A stretch of 31,027 bases of DNA from Saprospiraceae bacterium UBA2365 (GTDB lineage Bacteria; Bacteroidota; Bacteroidia; Chitinophagales; Saprospiraceae): NCBI GenBank assembly GCA_002344345.1, contig DDTL01000078.1, positions 1 through 31,027 on the forward strand, read 5' to 3'. This document shows, piece by piece, positions 15,198-23,259 of this stretch; the stretch's first letter is position 1; every line of letters starts with the position of its first letter. Under the pieces are notes generated by a model, which was not told the DNA's origin, made no database searches, and worked only from the letters and a program-made list of their open reading frames with translations. The position numbers and the translations under genes were made by a program.

Positions 15198-17732
15198 TTA
15201 TTTCTTCACTACCGGTATCGTTTTGCTCCATCCATCAGCTGAATTTAAGGTCACAAAGTAAAGACCCGGTTGTGAACTGAGTTCCAGTTCAATGTTTTGG
15301 GTATCTGTAAAATGTTTTTGTAGGATGGTTCTGCCAAATAGATCCATTAAGGCAAGGCTGAGATCCGGGTAGTGTTTATTCAGTTTTATATTCACCTTGC
15401 CGGTGGTTGGATTGGGATAACAAAGGATGGTTTGATCCGGGTTTGTTTCCGGGATCAGTACCCCGGTACTTCCATGCAATCGTGCGATCCTGTTGCGACC
15501 GACGCCGTTGTATGAGGTGAAACCACCTCCGACGATGATGTTGCCGTCATCCTGGATAGCAAGTGTTGAGATATAATTGTCGAAACCTCCTCCAATGTTA
15601 AAAGTGGTGTCCAGGCTGCCGTCGGAGTTGAGTCTGGTGAAATTTGAGCTAACTTCTTCTGTGAGATTTGATACAAGCAGAATCTTTCCATTTTGATCGA
15701 CTATAATTTTATCAATGATATACATGTTAAAAGGAGGTTTAGGATTATTGTTGGCAAAATTTTTATCTTTTAGGCCATTGGGATTCAACTGGATCAAACC
15801 TAGCGATTCTTCTTCCCAAAAATTCTGTCTTCCTGCAACTAATATTTTACCATCGGATTTGACTTTTAAAGAACTAATAAATAAAAACTCTTCACCACAA
15901 TTAAAATCTTTATCTGGTTTTCCATCTAAATTAGTCCGATTGATTTGATTGGAAAGTTCTATACCGGGTTCTCCCAAAGATCCGGCAACATATATTTTAT
16001 TTTCATGGATTGTAACTGCTCTTATCTTTCTGATATCAAGGAAAAGAGCATCAAAGCTTCCATCCAATGTGCCGTCAGGATATACCCTTAAAAGCCTTTT
16101 TTGGAATTGACCATTATAGAAAGTGAATTCGCCTCCAATCAATATTTTACCATCTTCCTGGATACATATTCCGGTAACAGGATTTTCAAATCCGGTTCCA
16201 GGATCGAAACTTTCATCTAAACGACCATCCGGATGAAGTCGTAAAACCCTGTTAATATCTGTACCATTGAAATTGGTAAAATTTCCTCCTACCATAATTT
16301 TACCATCCTTTTGCAGTTCTATAAGTGATACAGAACCATTAAAACCAGTACCAATGTTAAATGTCTCATCAATTGAGCCATCTTTTTCCAGCCGTACCAA
16401 ATTGTTGGTCGGGAAGCCAAAGTAATTACTGAATACTCCACCTGCCAATATCTTCCCATCCTGTTGAATAGCAGTAATATACAGACCTCCGTCAAAGCCT
16501 GTTTTTCCAAATCCAAAATGTGCGTTAAAATCAGCATCAATTGATCCTGAATTCATCATTCTGATGAATTTATATTTTTGTTGCCAATAATGTAGGTAAA
16601 AATGTCCAACAATAATTTTATTATCGTTTTGGTAAGCAATAATTCGCGTGCAATATTGATTTCCACCCGCGATATGAAAGCTTAAATAAGCATCTAATGA
16701 TTCATCAAGTGATCCGTCCGTATTTATTCTCGCTAAAGTCAATCTTTCATGGTTTTTGAAGTGCGTAAAGTACCCACCAATAAGAATTTTTTCATCTGGT
16801 TGAATGACAATGGTCATTACCAGCCCGTTTACACTTTCGCCTTGAACAAAAGTCGTATCTAAACTTCCATCTGCATGAATTCTCGCAAAAGTTTTAGATT
16901 GTACATCTCCAACTGTTTCAAAATTTCCACTTATAATGATCTTATCATCATTTTGAACAGCAATTGCAACAATCTTTGTCGGAGAAATGCCAGAAGAAGA
17001 CAGATTAGGGTTAAAAGATAAATCAGGTTTTCCATTAGACAGGATTCGGATCAATGCTGACTTGTCTGTATCCTGATATGACGTAAATTCTCCGCCAATG
17101 AGGATTTTTCCGTCATTCTGTATAAGTATTTTATTTACAATGCCATTGAAACCATGTTCCGTTACAAAGTCAGGATCAGGATGTCCATTCACTGAAAGTC
17201 TTATTATTCGACCGAATTCTTGTGCCTGATAATTCAAAAAATCACCTCCTGCAAGGATTTTTCCGTCAGTTTGAATAGCAATTGTTTCAACAGGACCGTC
17301 AAAACCGAGTCCCGTATTAAAAGTTTCATCCATACTTCCATCGGCATTGAGTCGGACTATTCGGTTGGCCGGTAAAGCATTGAATTTAGTGAAATAGCCA
17401 CCGATTATTATTTTTCCATCAGGTTGTATGGCAATGGATTTAACTTCATCATCAAAGCCGGAACCAGCCAAAAACTCCGGGTCAAGGCTGCCATCAGGCA
17501 AAAATCTGGCAATTGATTTGCATGGAACTGTGAGATGCGTAGGAAAATTACCACCGGCAATGATTTTGCCGTCATTTTGTATTGCAAAAGCATTTATATT
17601 TCCAATTAGAGTCGTACCATCTCCAAAACCTTTATCATCCGGATTGAACGTCATATCCAGGCTGCCATCCTGGGCAAAAATAAAAGAAACAGAACACAAA
17701 AATGCGAGGAGAAAGAATACTGTTTTTTTCAT
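15198..17732 (-). CDS. Delta-60 repeat protein with T9SS type A sorting domain (copy 2)
   Basis: I chose the ATG at 17732, which gives 844 residues and a normal signal peptide (MKKTVFFLLAFLCSVSFIFA). An upstream TTG at 17813 would bury it. Like copy 1 it has 14 delta-60 repeats in the same order. The seventh is degenerate (NDNKIIVGHFY), and repeats 11-13 deviate from the GG core in both copies. The C-terminus is a type A T9SS sorting domain ending KTIPVVKK. The two genes are separated by 137 bp and share one orientation, consistent with tandem duplication. The last 188 bp before the final repeat/sorting-domain join are identical to copy 1 (15375-15562 and 12700-12887). Confidence 0.9.
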   Translation of the reverse strand: MKKTVFFLLAFLCSVSFIFAQDGSLDMTFNPDDKGFGDGTTLIGNINAFAIQNDGKIIAGGNFPTHLTVPCKSIARFLPDGSLDPEFLAGSGFDDEVKSIAIQPDGKIIIGGYFTKFNALPANRIVRLNADGSMDETFNTGLGFDGPVETIAIQTDGKILAGGDFLNYQAQEFGRIIRLSVNGHPDPDFVTEHGFNGIVNKILIQNDGKILIGGEFTSYQDTDKSALIRILSNGKPDLSFNPNLSSSGISPTKIVAIAVQNDDKIIISGNFETVGDVQSKTFARIHADGSLDTTFVQGESVNGLVMTIVIQPDEKILIGGYFTHFKNHERLTLARINTDGSLDESLDAYLSFHIAGGNQYCTRIIAYQNDNKIIVGHFYLHYWQQKYKFIRMMNSGSIDADFNAHFGFGKTGFDGGLYITAIQQDGKILAGGVFSNYFGFPTNNLVRLEKDGSIDETFNIGTGFNGSVSLIELQKDGKIMVGGNFTNFNGTDINRVLRLHPDGRLDESFDPGTGFENPVTGICIQEDGKILIGGEFTFYNGQFQKRLLRVYPDGTLDGSFDALFLDIRKIRAVTIHENKIYVAGSLGEPGIELSNQINRTNLDGKPDKDFNCGEEFLFISSLKVKSDGKILVAGRQNFWEEESLGLIQLNPNGLKDKNFANNNPKPPFNMYIIDKIIVDQNGKILLVSNLTEEVSSNFTRLNSDGSLDTTFNIGGGFDNYISTLAIQDDGNIIVGGGFTSYNGVGRNRIARLHGSTGVLIPETNPDQTILCYPNPTTGKVNIKLNKHYPDLSLALMDLFGRTILQKHFTDTQNIELELSSQPGLYFVTLNSADGWSKTIPVVKK
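15375..15562. repeat. 188-bp perfect duplicate shared with 12700-12887
   Basis: Partner of the block in copy 1. A second identical block of 64 bp, encoding the first residues after the signal peptide (DGSLDMTFNPDD...), links 14943-15006 with 17615-17678 (offset 2672). Confidence 0.8.
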
Positions 17733-18033
17733 TGGGTTTACTTTTATTGGTGAAATGAATGTGAAAATGCCACAAACGTGTGTCAGAAATGATTCTTGAC
17801 AAACTGATTTCAACGAAAGTTTTTCTCAGTTTTCAGTGGTCACCGGGAAAAATTCACATTTGATTTCCGGAAGGTGAGATGATCATTCTGAAGGAATGGT
17901 AAATAATACTGTGTAAACTGATAAATAGATGCATGAATCACATTTTCTGCTACAATGTACAACTTTTTTACAAAAAACCCTCAGAACCATCAGATTGTGT
18001 CGAATAATTTGCGGGATTCAGGATGGTGCTGTT

Positions 18034-18117
18034 TGAAATAAATGCAAGGTGAAATGATGCTGTTAAAAGTGAAACAGGGGAGACAAAAATGCATCTTCTG
18101 GTCCTGCATTTATTTCA
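18034..18117. other. Imperfect 84-nt stem-loop
   Basis: Two 27-nt arms (18034-18060 and 18091-18117) pair around a 30-nt loop. The outer 13 bp (TGAAATAAATGCA) and inner 5 bp (GATGC) are perfect, with a partly paired 9-nt middle. The equal arm lengths argue against chance. It could be a REP-like repeat or a structured RNA. Confidence 0.45.
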
Positions 18118-18236
18118 TTTGCCCACCGATATTTCGAAACAGCCAAAACCGGAGAGCTATTTTTTTTGATCAATATAAGGATTATTTGTGCGTCATAGCA
18201 ATACGAACCATCAGGGTAAACACTGCTTTAATCCTG

Positions 18237-18279
18237 GTAAAATAGGAAGAAAAAAAATTAAAATGCTGCCTATTTTTAC
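18237..18279. promoter_or_regulatory. Inverted repeat upstream of second ATPase gene
   Basis: GTAAAATAGG (18237-18246) pairs with CCTATTTTTAC (18269-18279), with one extra T. It lies about 45 bp upstream of the -7 box at 18323-18330 and could be an operator. It does not resemble the TTGCGTAT sites of the first ATPase gene. Confidence 0.3.
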
Positions 18280-18322
18280 TAAAACGAACTAAATAGATAG
18301 TATATAATCTACTTAAATGTAC

Positions 18323-18330
18323 TATATTTG
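18323..18330 (+). promoter_or_regulatory. Candidate -7 box TATATTTG for second ATPase gene
   Basis: TATATTTG matches TAnnTTTG and is identical to the box before the first ATPase gene. It overlaps the alternative GTG start at 18330, which favours the ATG at 18348. Confidence 0.4.
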
Positions 18331-18347
18331 TGGAAATAAATGGTTAT

Positions 18348-19796
18348 ATGAACAGTTTAAATCTTATTCCAACAGAAAAAATAATTGAACGCGTACGGTA
18401 CGAAAATCCTTGGTGGGTTAACAAACAAATACCTGAGTTGTACAGCACAATGTCTAAGCGCCTTTACTTTAGCTTGTTTTATCCTTATGTAATTGAAAAA
18501 AACGTGCGAAGAGCCTTGGTTCTTATGGGACCAAGACGTGTGGGGAAAACCGTCATGTTATTTCACAGCATACAACAACTATTGACCGAAAATGTAAATC
18601 CGCAAAAAATATTTTTCATTGGCATTGACAATCCTGTTTATGTACATTTAAGTTTAGAAGATATTTTAAATCTATGTAAACAATCACTCAATCAAGACAA
18701 TCTCAACGATTGCTATGTTTTTTTTGACGAAATACAATACCTTAAAGATTGGGAACGCCACCTGAAAGTACTGGTTGACGCTTATCCTGAAACCAAATTT
18801 ATAGTTTCGGGTTCGGCAGCGGCTGCTCTGAAATGGTACAGTACAGAAAGTGGAGCGGGTAGATTTACAGATTTTATGCTGCCACCACTTACATTTCATG
18901 AGTATATTCATCTGAAAGGAATGAACCATCTTATTTACGATGGAAAAATAAGTTATGGTGAAAATCAAATACCATATTGTCTCACTCACGACATAAAAGC
19001 TTTGAATAAAGAGTTTGTACATTACCTGAATTTTGGGGGTTACCCGGAAATTGTTTTAAGTGAAAAAATTCAAAGTGATATGGGCCGTTATATGAAAAAC
19101 GACATTGTAGATAAAGTGTTGTTGAGAGATTTACCAGGTTTATATGGCATAAAAGACGTGCAGGAGTTATATCGGTTTTTTACTTATATAGCATACCATA
19201 CCGGGAACGAATTTTCGTATGAAACTATGAGTAAAGAAAGTGGCATTCAAAAAGATACATTGAAAAAATACTTAGAATATTTAGAGGCGGCTTACTTAGT
19301 AAAGGTATTAAACAAAGTTGACGTGCATGTCAAACGCTTAAAACGTATCACGAGTTTCAAAGTCTATTTGACCAATCCATCATTACGCACTGCCTTATTT
19401 TCACCCATAAGTGAAACAGACAATGAAATGGGCAATTTGGTAGAAACAGCTGTATTATCACAATGGATGCACCGGGAAAAATTAAATTTAACCTATGCCC
19501 GTTGGAAAGAAGGCAGAAATGAAGGTGAAGTCGACTTAGTTTTGGTCGATGATAAAAAATACAAAGCTCTATGGAGCGTAGAAATAAAATGGAGTAATCG
19601 CTATTTTGAAAAACCGAACGAATTAAAAAGTTTAATAAACTTTTGTAAAAGCAACCATTTAAATAATGCTTTGGTAACATCTATTGACCAATCAGGAGCA
19701 AAACAAATTGACAATTTAATATTTTCGTTTTTACCTGCATCGGTTTATAGCTACAACATTGGCGACATAACTTTGAAAATGAAGAATCAAAATTAA
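18348..19796 (+). CDS. AAA ATPase with DUF4143 C-terminal domain (second member)
   Basis: The protein is 482 residues from the ATG at 18348; a GTG at 18330 is possible but lies in a candidate promoter box. It has Walker A GPRRVGKT (61-68), Walker B VFFDEIQ, a sensor-like VSGSAA, and a helix-turn-helix-like stretch (YETMSKESGIQKDTLKKYLE). The C-terminal DUF4143 region has EVDLV followed by VEIKWS, again a PD-(D/E)XK-like pattern. It is longer than the first ATPase (375 aa) and quite different in sequence, so this is not a recent duplication. It is cytoplasmic. It stands alone on the plus strand between the delta-60 genes and the convergent GH2 gene. Function unknown; such genes are frequent genomic passengers in Bacteroidota. 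Confidence 0.9.
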   Translation: MNSLNLIPTEKIIERVRYENPWWVNKQIPELYSTMSKRLYFSLFYPYVIEKNVRRALVLMGPRRVGKTVMLFHSIQQLLTENVNPQKIFFIGIDNPVYVHLSLEDILNLCKQSLNQDNLNDCYVFFDEIQYLKDWERHLKVLVDAYPETKFIVSGSAAAALKWYSTESGAGRFTDFMLPPLTFHEYIHLKGMNHLIYDGKISYGENQIPYCLTHDIKALNKEFVHYLNFGGYPEIVLSEKIQSDMGRYMKNDIVDKVLLRDLPGLYGIKDVQELYRFFTYIAYHTGNEFSYETMSKESGIQKDTLKKYLEYLEAAYLVKVLNKVDVHVKRLKRITSFKVYLTNPSLRTALFSPISETDNEMGNLVETAVLSQWMHREKLNLTYARWKEGRNEGEVDLVLVDDKKYKALWSVEIKWSNRYFEKPNELKSLINFCKSNHLNNALVTSIDQSGAKQIDNLIFSFLPASVYSYNIGDITLKMKNQN

Positions 19797-19798
19797 TA

Positions 19799-20016
19799 AT
19801 GAGAACTAAGAACGCTCAACATTTGTTGGGCTCAACTGCAGGCGCCCAGTCAATTGAACATTCTAAGCTCCATCAACTCCGATGCATGGGTCAGTATAGG
19901 TACGGAATCCGCCACTGCGCATGGCACCAATCCAATGATATGTATTTTTAACGCATCAGGCAATGTTATAAATGGGAACAATCTTATAAATGTGCAGATG
20001 CACACAAAAAAGATGA
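19799..20016 (+). pseudogene. Possible decayed coding fragment after the ATPase gene
   Basis: Two overlapping frames are open here: an ATG frame at 19799-19951 (50 aa) and a frame open from 19803 that reads on past 20016 into the GH2 end. The latter contains NILSSINSDAWVSIGTESA and a TNPMICIFNASGN stretch that looks like a secreted-protein fragment, but no start or full domain is visible. The composition is more GC-rich than other spacers. It may be a frameshifted relic; it may also be nothing. Confidence 0.2.
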
Positions 20017-23000
20017 TCACCTTTCTTCAAACTTTATCACAAACTCAAATTCATACGGTCCGAATGGCAATCTGTATTCAGGACGGGCTATGGCGCCCCA
20101 GGAATTGATACTTCCCAGACCCAACTGTTTCAGATCAATTTGTACCACGGTAAAAGGTCTTTCTGTCAACTCAGCGGGATGCCTTTGATCCTTTGTCAGA
20201 CCATCATCCAGATCTTCGGGAAGATAATGAAGCGCTGACCCGCTGAACGGATATGCCGCACTGATCCTGAGTCCTTTTTTGCCTCCCTGATGCAATAGGG
20301 AAAACCAACGAAGGTCAGTTTTATTGCCTGTTTCCTGAGGACGAATGTATGGATAAAACAGCTCAACCACTTTTTGGTGGTATAAACCAATAAAAGCGCT
20401 GTGGTTCCTGTCGATATAATTTTCCATCGGCCCACGACCGTAATAACTTACTTCTTTAAATTTTTGGCTGAGCACCATCTGCATCCCAAAACGCATCAGC
20501 ATGGGAACAGCCGAAAGTTCGGCAGTCAACGGGATCATTTTGGAATGAATGCTGATCTCTCCGTTCCCGTTGATCAGATAGGTGATCTCCAGTCTCGCTT
20601 TTATCTTTTCCATCTCGTGTGTAGTAAAAACCCTTACAAAATCCTGCCCGGATTGATATTCAAAACCAGCCAATTTCAATTCAGGTTGTGCCCAATCCCT
20701 GAGTTTTGTCTGCAATCCTGCTCCAAAATCATTGTCAGTCGGCGCTCTCCAGAAATTAGGTGTGATCTCAAAACCGTTCTCAAGGTATTCTTCCTCTGCC
20801 TCGGAAATGGAACGGATAAAACCGGTGTATTTGTTGAAAGTTATGGTTTTATCTCCGGATTTTACCACCAATTCCTGTTTTTGATCATCCATTATTGCTC
20901 CTGCCTTCAATTTAAATTTTATAAAGCTATGCGGCTGGATGACAAACTGTTGTCTTGCTTCGATGTGACCTGCCGGAACCAGCCCGATAGCATTTTTTGT
21001 CCTGTAAAAAAGTTCCAAAGTCAACTCCTTTTTACTTTCAGGCAAATTATATGGGAGCATCAAACTTGTTTTTTCCCTTGCCAATGCCCTGATACGGGTC
21101 AATGTGCCGGTTTGAATGATTTGACCTTCTTCCGATAGATTCCAGACCAACTCATAATTGGACAGATCTTTGAAAAAATATTCATTGAAGAGGGTGATCG
21201 CACCTTTTTGAGGATCAGTCAATTCTGTGTGGATGGATTGCTGAACAAATGCCACTTCATCCATGTGAGGGTTGGGACGACGGTCAGGACTGACTAAACC
21301 GTTGCAATTGAAATTATTGGAAGAAACCAGATCTTTCCCGAAATCACCGCCGTAGGCATAGATCATTTTACCATCCCGGTAGTCCCTGAGGGCCTGATCG
21401 GCAAAATCCCAGATAAAACCACCCTGCAAGCGGTCATATTTTCTGTAAAGATCCCAATATTCCTTAAAGCCACCCATGGAATTTCCCATGGCATGAGCGT
21501 ATTCGCATTGGATCAGGGGCTTGGTTTTTGAAGGATCCTTTCCGTAATTTTCAAGTTCTTCATAACCAACATAAAAAGGCACATAAATATCCGAATAATA
21601 TTTTTCGCCGGGTCTTTCATACTGAACCGGTCGGGTGGTATCCATTTTTTTGATCCTGAGATAGGCGTTTTCAAAAGTTTTTCCGTCTCCGCTTTCGTTA
21701 CCCATGGACCAGATGATGATGGATGTTTTGTTTTTATCCCGCTCCACCATCCTGATGATCCTTTCGTGATGTGCCTGTTCCCAGTCAGCTATAGTGGCGA
21801 CATTTTCATAACCATGGGCTTCCACATTGGCTTCGCCGACTACGTAAAGACCATATTGATCGCACAATGCATGAAATTCATTCGCATTGGGATAATGAGA
21901 GGTACGGACGGCGTTGAAATTGTTCATTTTCAACACTTTGATATCTTCGATCATTCTTTTCCGGCTGATCACATAACCACCATCAGGATCCACTTCATGC
22001 CGGTTGACTCCTTTGATCAGAATGGCTTTTCCATTGACGAGCAATTGACCATTTTTAATCTCAACGGATCTGAACCCGAATGGATGGGAAATGGTTTCGA
22101 CCAGATTGCCTGAACTGTCTTTTAACCTGATAGTCAATAGATAAAGGTTCGGAATTTCTGCAGACCACTGAGCTACGTGCTCTACCAAAGTTTCAAAATG
22201 TGCATGGTCATTCCGGATGAAGGTTTGGGCTTGCCAAATAAAATTTTCCCGGGTTATTTCAGCTTCAGCTGTTAAACTATCTCCATTTTTGAATAGCAAA
22301 TCCAGTGAAAATAAGCCGTTCATATAATCCTGGTCAAGGCCGGCATTCAAAGAAAAATCGTCCAAACGCTTCTTTCCCCTGGCTATCAATAAAACGTCCC
22401 TGCTCACCCCGGAAAGACGCCAGAAATCCTGGCATTCCAGATAGGAACCGTCACACCATCTGAATACCTGAAATGCGATCAGGTTTTCTCCTTTTTGGAG
22501 GAATGGTGTAATATTAAAACTTGCAGGCAATTTGCTGTCTTCAGAATATCCGACGAATTTTCCGTTGACCCAAAGGTAAAAACAGGAATTGACTGCTCCG
22601 AACTGAATAAATACATCTTTTTGATCCCAACCGGCTGGCAATTGTATTTTTCTGCGATAACTACCCACAAAATTCTCTTTATCAGGAACTACCGGTGGAT
22701 TGGGTTTCATCTGGGCATCCCAGGTGTATTGCATATTGACATAAATGGGTTCGCCAAAACCGTTGAGTTCACAGTTGCCCGGCACCTTCAACTGATTCCA
22801 GGTTGAATCGTCAAATTCCTGCTTATAAAAATCTGTGGGCCTTTCATTTTGATTGCGCACAAAGTGAAAGTTCCATAGACCATTCAGGGATAAAATGTCC
22901 GGGTTTTGGCCGTTATCATCCAAAGCATCATTTCCGGGAAATGCGTTAAATGCAGCCTTCATAGGTTCCCTGTTGATCTGGTTGACCAATGGGTCTCTCC

Positions 23001-23103
23001 ACTCTGTAAACGTCTGGGCAGACGACATCGCAGGTATCCATAAAAGGAAGAAAAGCGTCCGGTAGGTATTGATTATGTATGAGTTGGGAGTTTTTATTGA
23101 CAT
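20017..23103 (-). CDS. GH2 beta-galactosidase (LacZ-type), exported
   Basis: The start is the ATG at 23103 (1028 aa), with a signal peptide ending near AMSSAQ (residue 30). A longer ATG start at 23250 only translates intergenic repeats. The order of domains is sugar-binding jelly roll (about 70-240), Ig-like domain, catalytic barrel (about 350-630) and C-terminal beta-gal small-chain domain. Catalytic residues are clear: acid/base Glu470 in GNESG, nucleophile Glu534 in CEYAHAMGNS, and metal-site Glu428 in EANVEAHG. The length matches E. coli LacZ. Unlike LacZ it is predicted periplasmic. It removes terminal beta-galactose. It is the last gene of a five-gene run, 156 bp downstream of GH38; five tandem octamers lie just before the start. 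The enzyme could accept other beta-galactosides, so the exact linkage is unknown. Confidence 0.93.
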   Translation of the reverse strand: MSIKTPNSYIINTYRTLFFLLWIPAMSSAQTFTEWRDPLVNQINREPMKAAFNAFPGNDALDDNGQNPDILSLNGLWNFHFVRNQNERPTDFYKQEFDDSTWNQLKVPGNCELNGFGEPIYVNMQYTWDAQMKPNPPVVPDKENFVGSYRRKIQLPAGWDQKDVFIQFGAVNSCFYLWVNGKFVGYSEDSKLPASFNITPFLQKGENLIAFQVFRWCDGSYLECQDFWRLSGVSRDVLLIARGKKRLDDFSLNAGLDQDYMNGLFSLDLLFKNGDSLTAEAEITRENFIWQAQTFIRNDHAHFETLVEHVAQWSAEIPNLYLLTIRLKDSSGNLVETISHPFGFRSVEIKNGQLLVNGKAILIKGVNRHEVDPDGGYVISRKRMIEDIKVLKMNNFNAVRTSHYPNANEFHALCDQYGLYVVGEANVEAHGYENVATIADWEQAHHERIIRMVERDKNKTSIIIWSMGNESGDGKTFENAYLRIKKMDTTRPVQYERPGEKYYSDIYVPFYVGYEELENYGKDPSKTKPLIQCEYAHAMGNSMGGFKEYWDLYRKYDRLQGGFIWDFADQALRDYRDGKMIYAYGGDFGKDLVSSNNFNCNGLVSPDRRPNPHMDEVAFVQQSIHTELTDPQKGAITLFNEYFFKDLSNYELVWNLSEEGQIIQTGTLTRIRALAREKTSLMLPYNLPESKKELTLELFYRTKNAIGLVPAGHIEARQQFVIQPHSFIKFKLKAGAIMDDQKQELVVKSGDKTITFNKYTGFIRSISEAEEEYLENGFEITPNFWRAPTDNDFGAGLQTKLRDWAQPELKLAGFEYQSGQDFVRVFTTHEMEKIKARLEITYLINGNGEISIHSKMIPLTAELSAVPMLMRFGMQMVLSQKFKEVSYYGRGPMENYIDRNHSAFIGLYHQKVVELFYPYIRPQETGNKTDLRWFSLLHQGGKKGLRISAAYPFSGSALHYLPEDLDDGLTKDQRHPAELTERPFTVVQIDLKQLGLGSINSWGAIARPEYRLPFGPYEFEFVIKFEER

Positions 23104-23113
23104 GGGTAGTATT

Positions 23114-23153
23114 GAGTTGTTGAGTTGTTGAATTGTTGAGTTGTTGAATTGTT
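23114..23153 (-). repeat. Five tandem octamers (AACAAYTC) directly before the GH2 start
   Basis: On the minus strand five contiguous units AACAATTC, AACAACTC, AACAATTC, AACAACTC, AACAACTC end 10 nt before the ATG at 23103. They match the octamers before GH3 and GH109. The tract has no G and should be unstructured. Confidence 0.7.
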
Positions 23154-23166
23154 TGAGATGTCGAAG

Positions 23167-23189
23167 ATCATGACATTCATCGTCATGAT
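23167..23189. other. Intergenic hairpin with conserved ATTCATC loop (copy B)
   Basis: Perfect 8-bp arms ATCATGAC and GTCATGAT enclose the loop ATTCATC. Compared with copy A at 10149-10169, the central stem pairs have changed on both sides while pairing is kept. It lies between the TTCGAA tract (23225-23260) and the octamer array, in the same order as copy A. Confidence 0.6.
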
Positions 23190-23259
23190 TTGAATTGTTT
23201 GTATATTCCAATGATTTTGAATTTTGAATCTCAAATTTTCGAATCTTCAAATCCTCGAA

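Larger units (their letters stand above)
17733..18347. other. Intergenic spacer between divergent delta-60 and ATPase genes
   Basis: No gene is supported; a 67-residue plus-strand ORF at 18042-18245 lacks recognisable features. The spacer holds an imperfect 84-nt stem-loop (18034-18117) and an inverted repeat of about 8-10 bp (18237-18246 with 18269-18279). A candidate -7 box for the ATPase lies at 18323-18330. No clear promoter for the delta-60 gene was seen. Confidence 0.6.

Noticed and set aside
17733..17813. TTG-start extension of delta-60 copy 2
   Set aside because: It would place 27 residues before a clear signal peptide that starts with ATG at 17732.
18042..18245. Plus-strand ORF of 67 aa before the second ATPase
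   Set aside because: No recognisable domain, and it overlaps the 84-nt stem-loop; composition looks non-coding.
23104..23250. Extra 49 N-terminal residues for the GH2 protein
   Set aside because: They are the translation of the hairpin, TTCGAA and octamer repeats; the ATG at 23103 gives a normal signal peptide.
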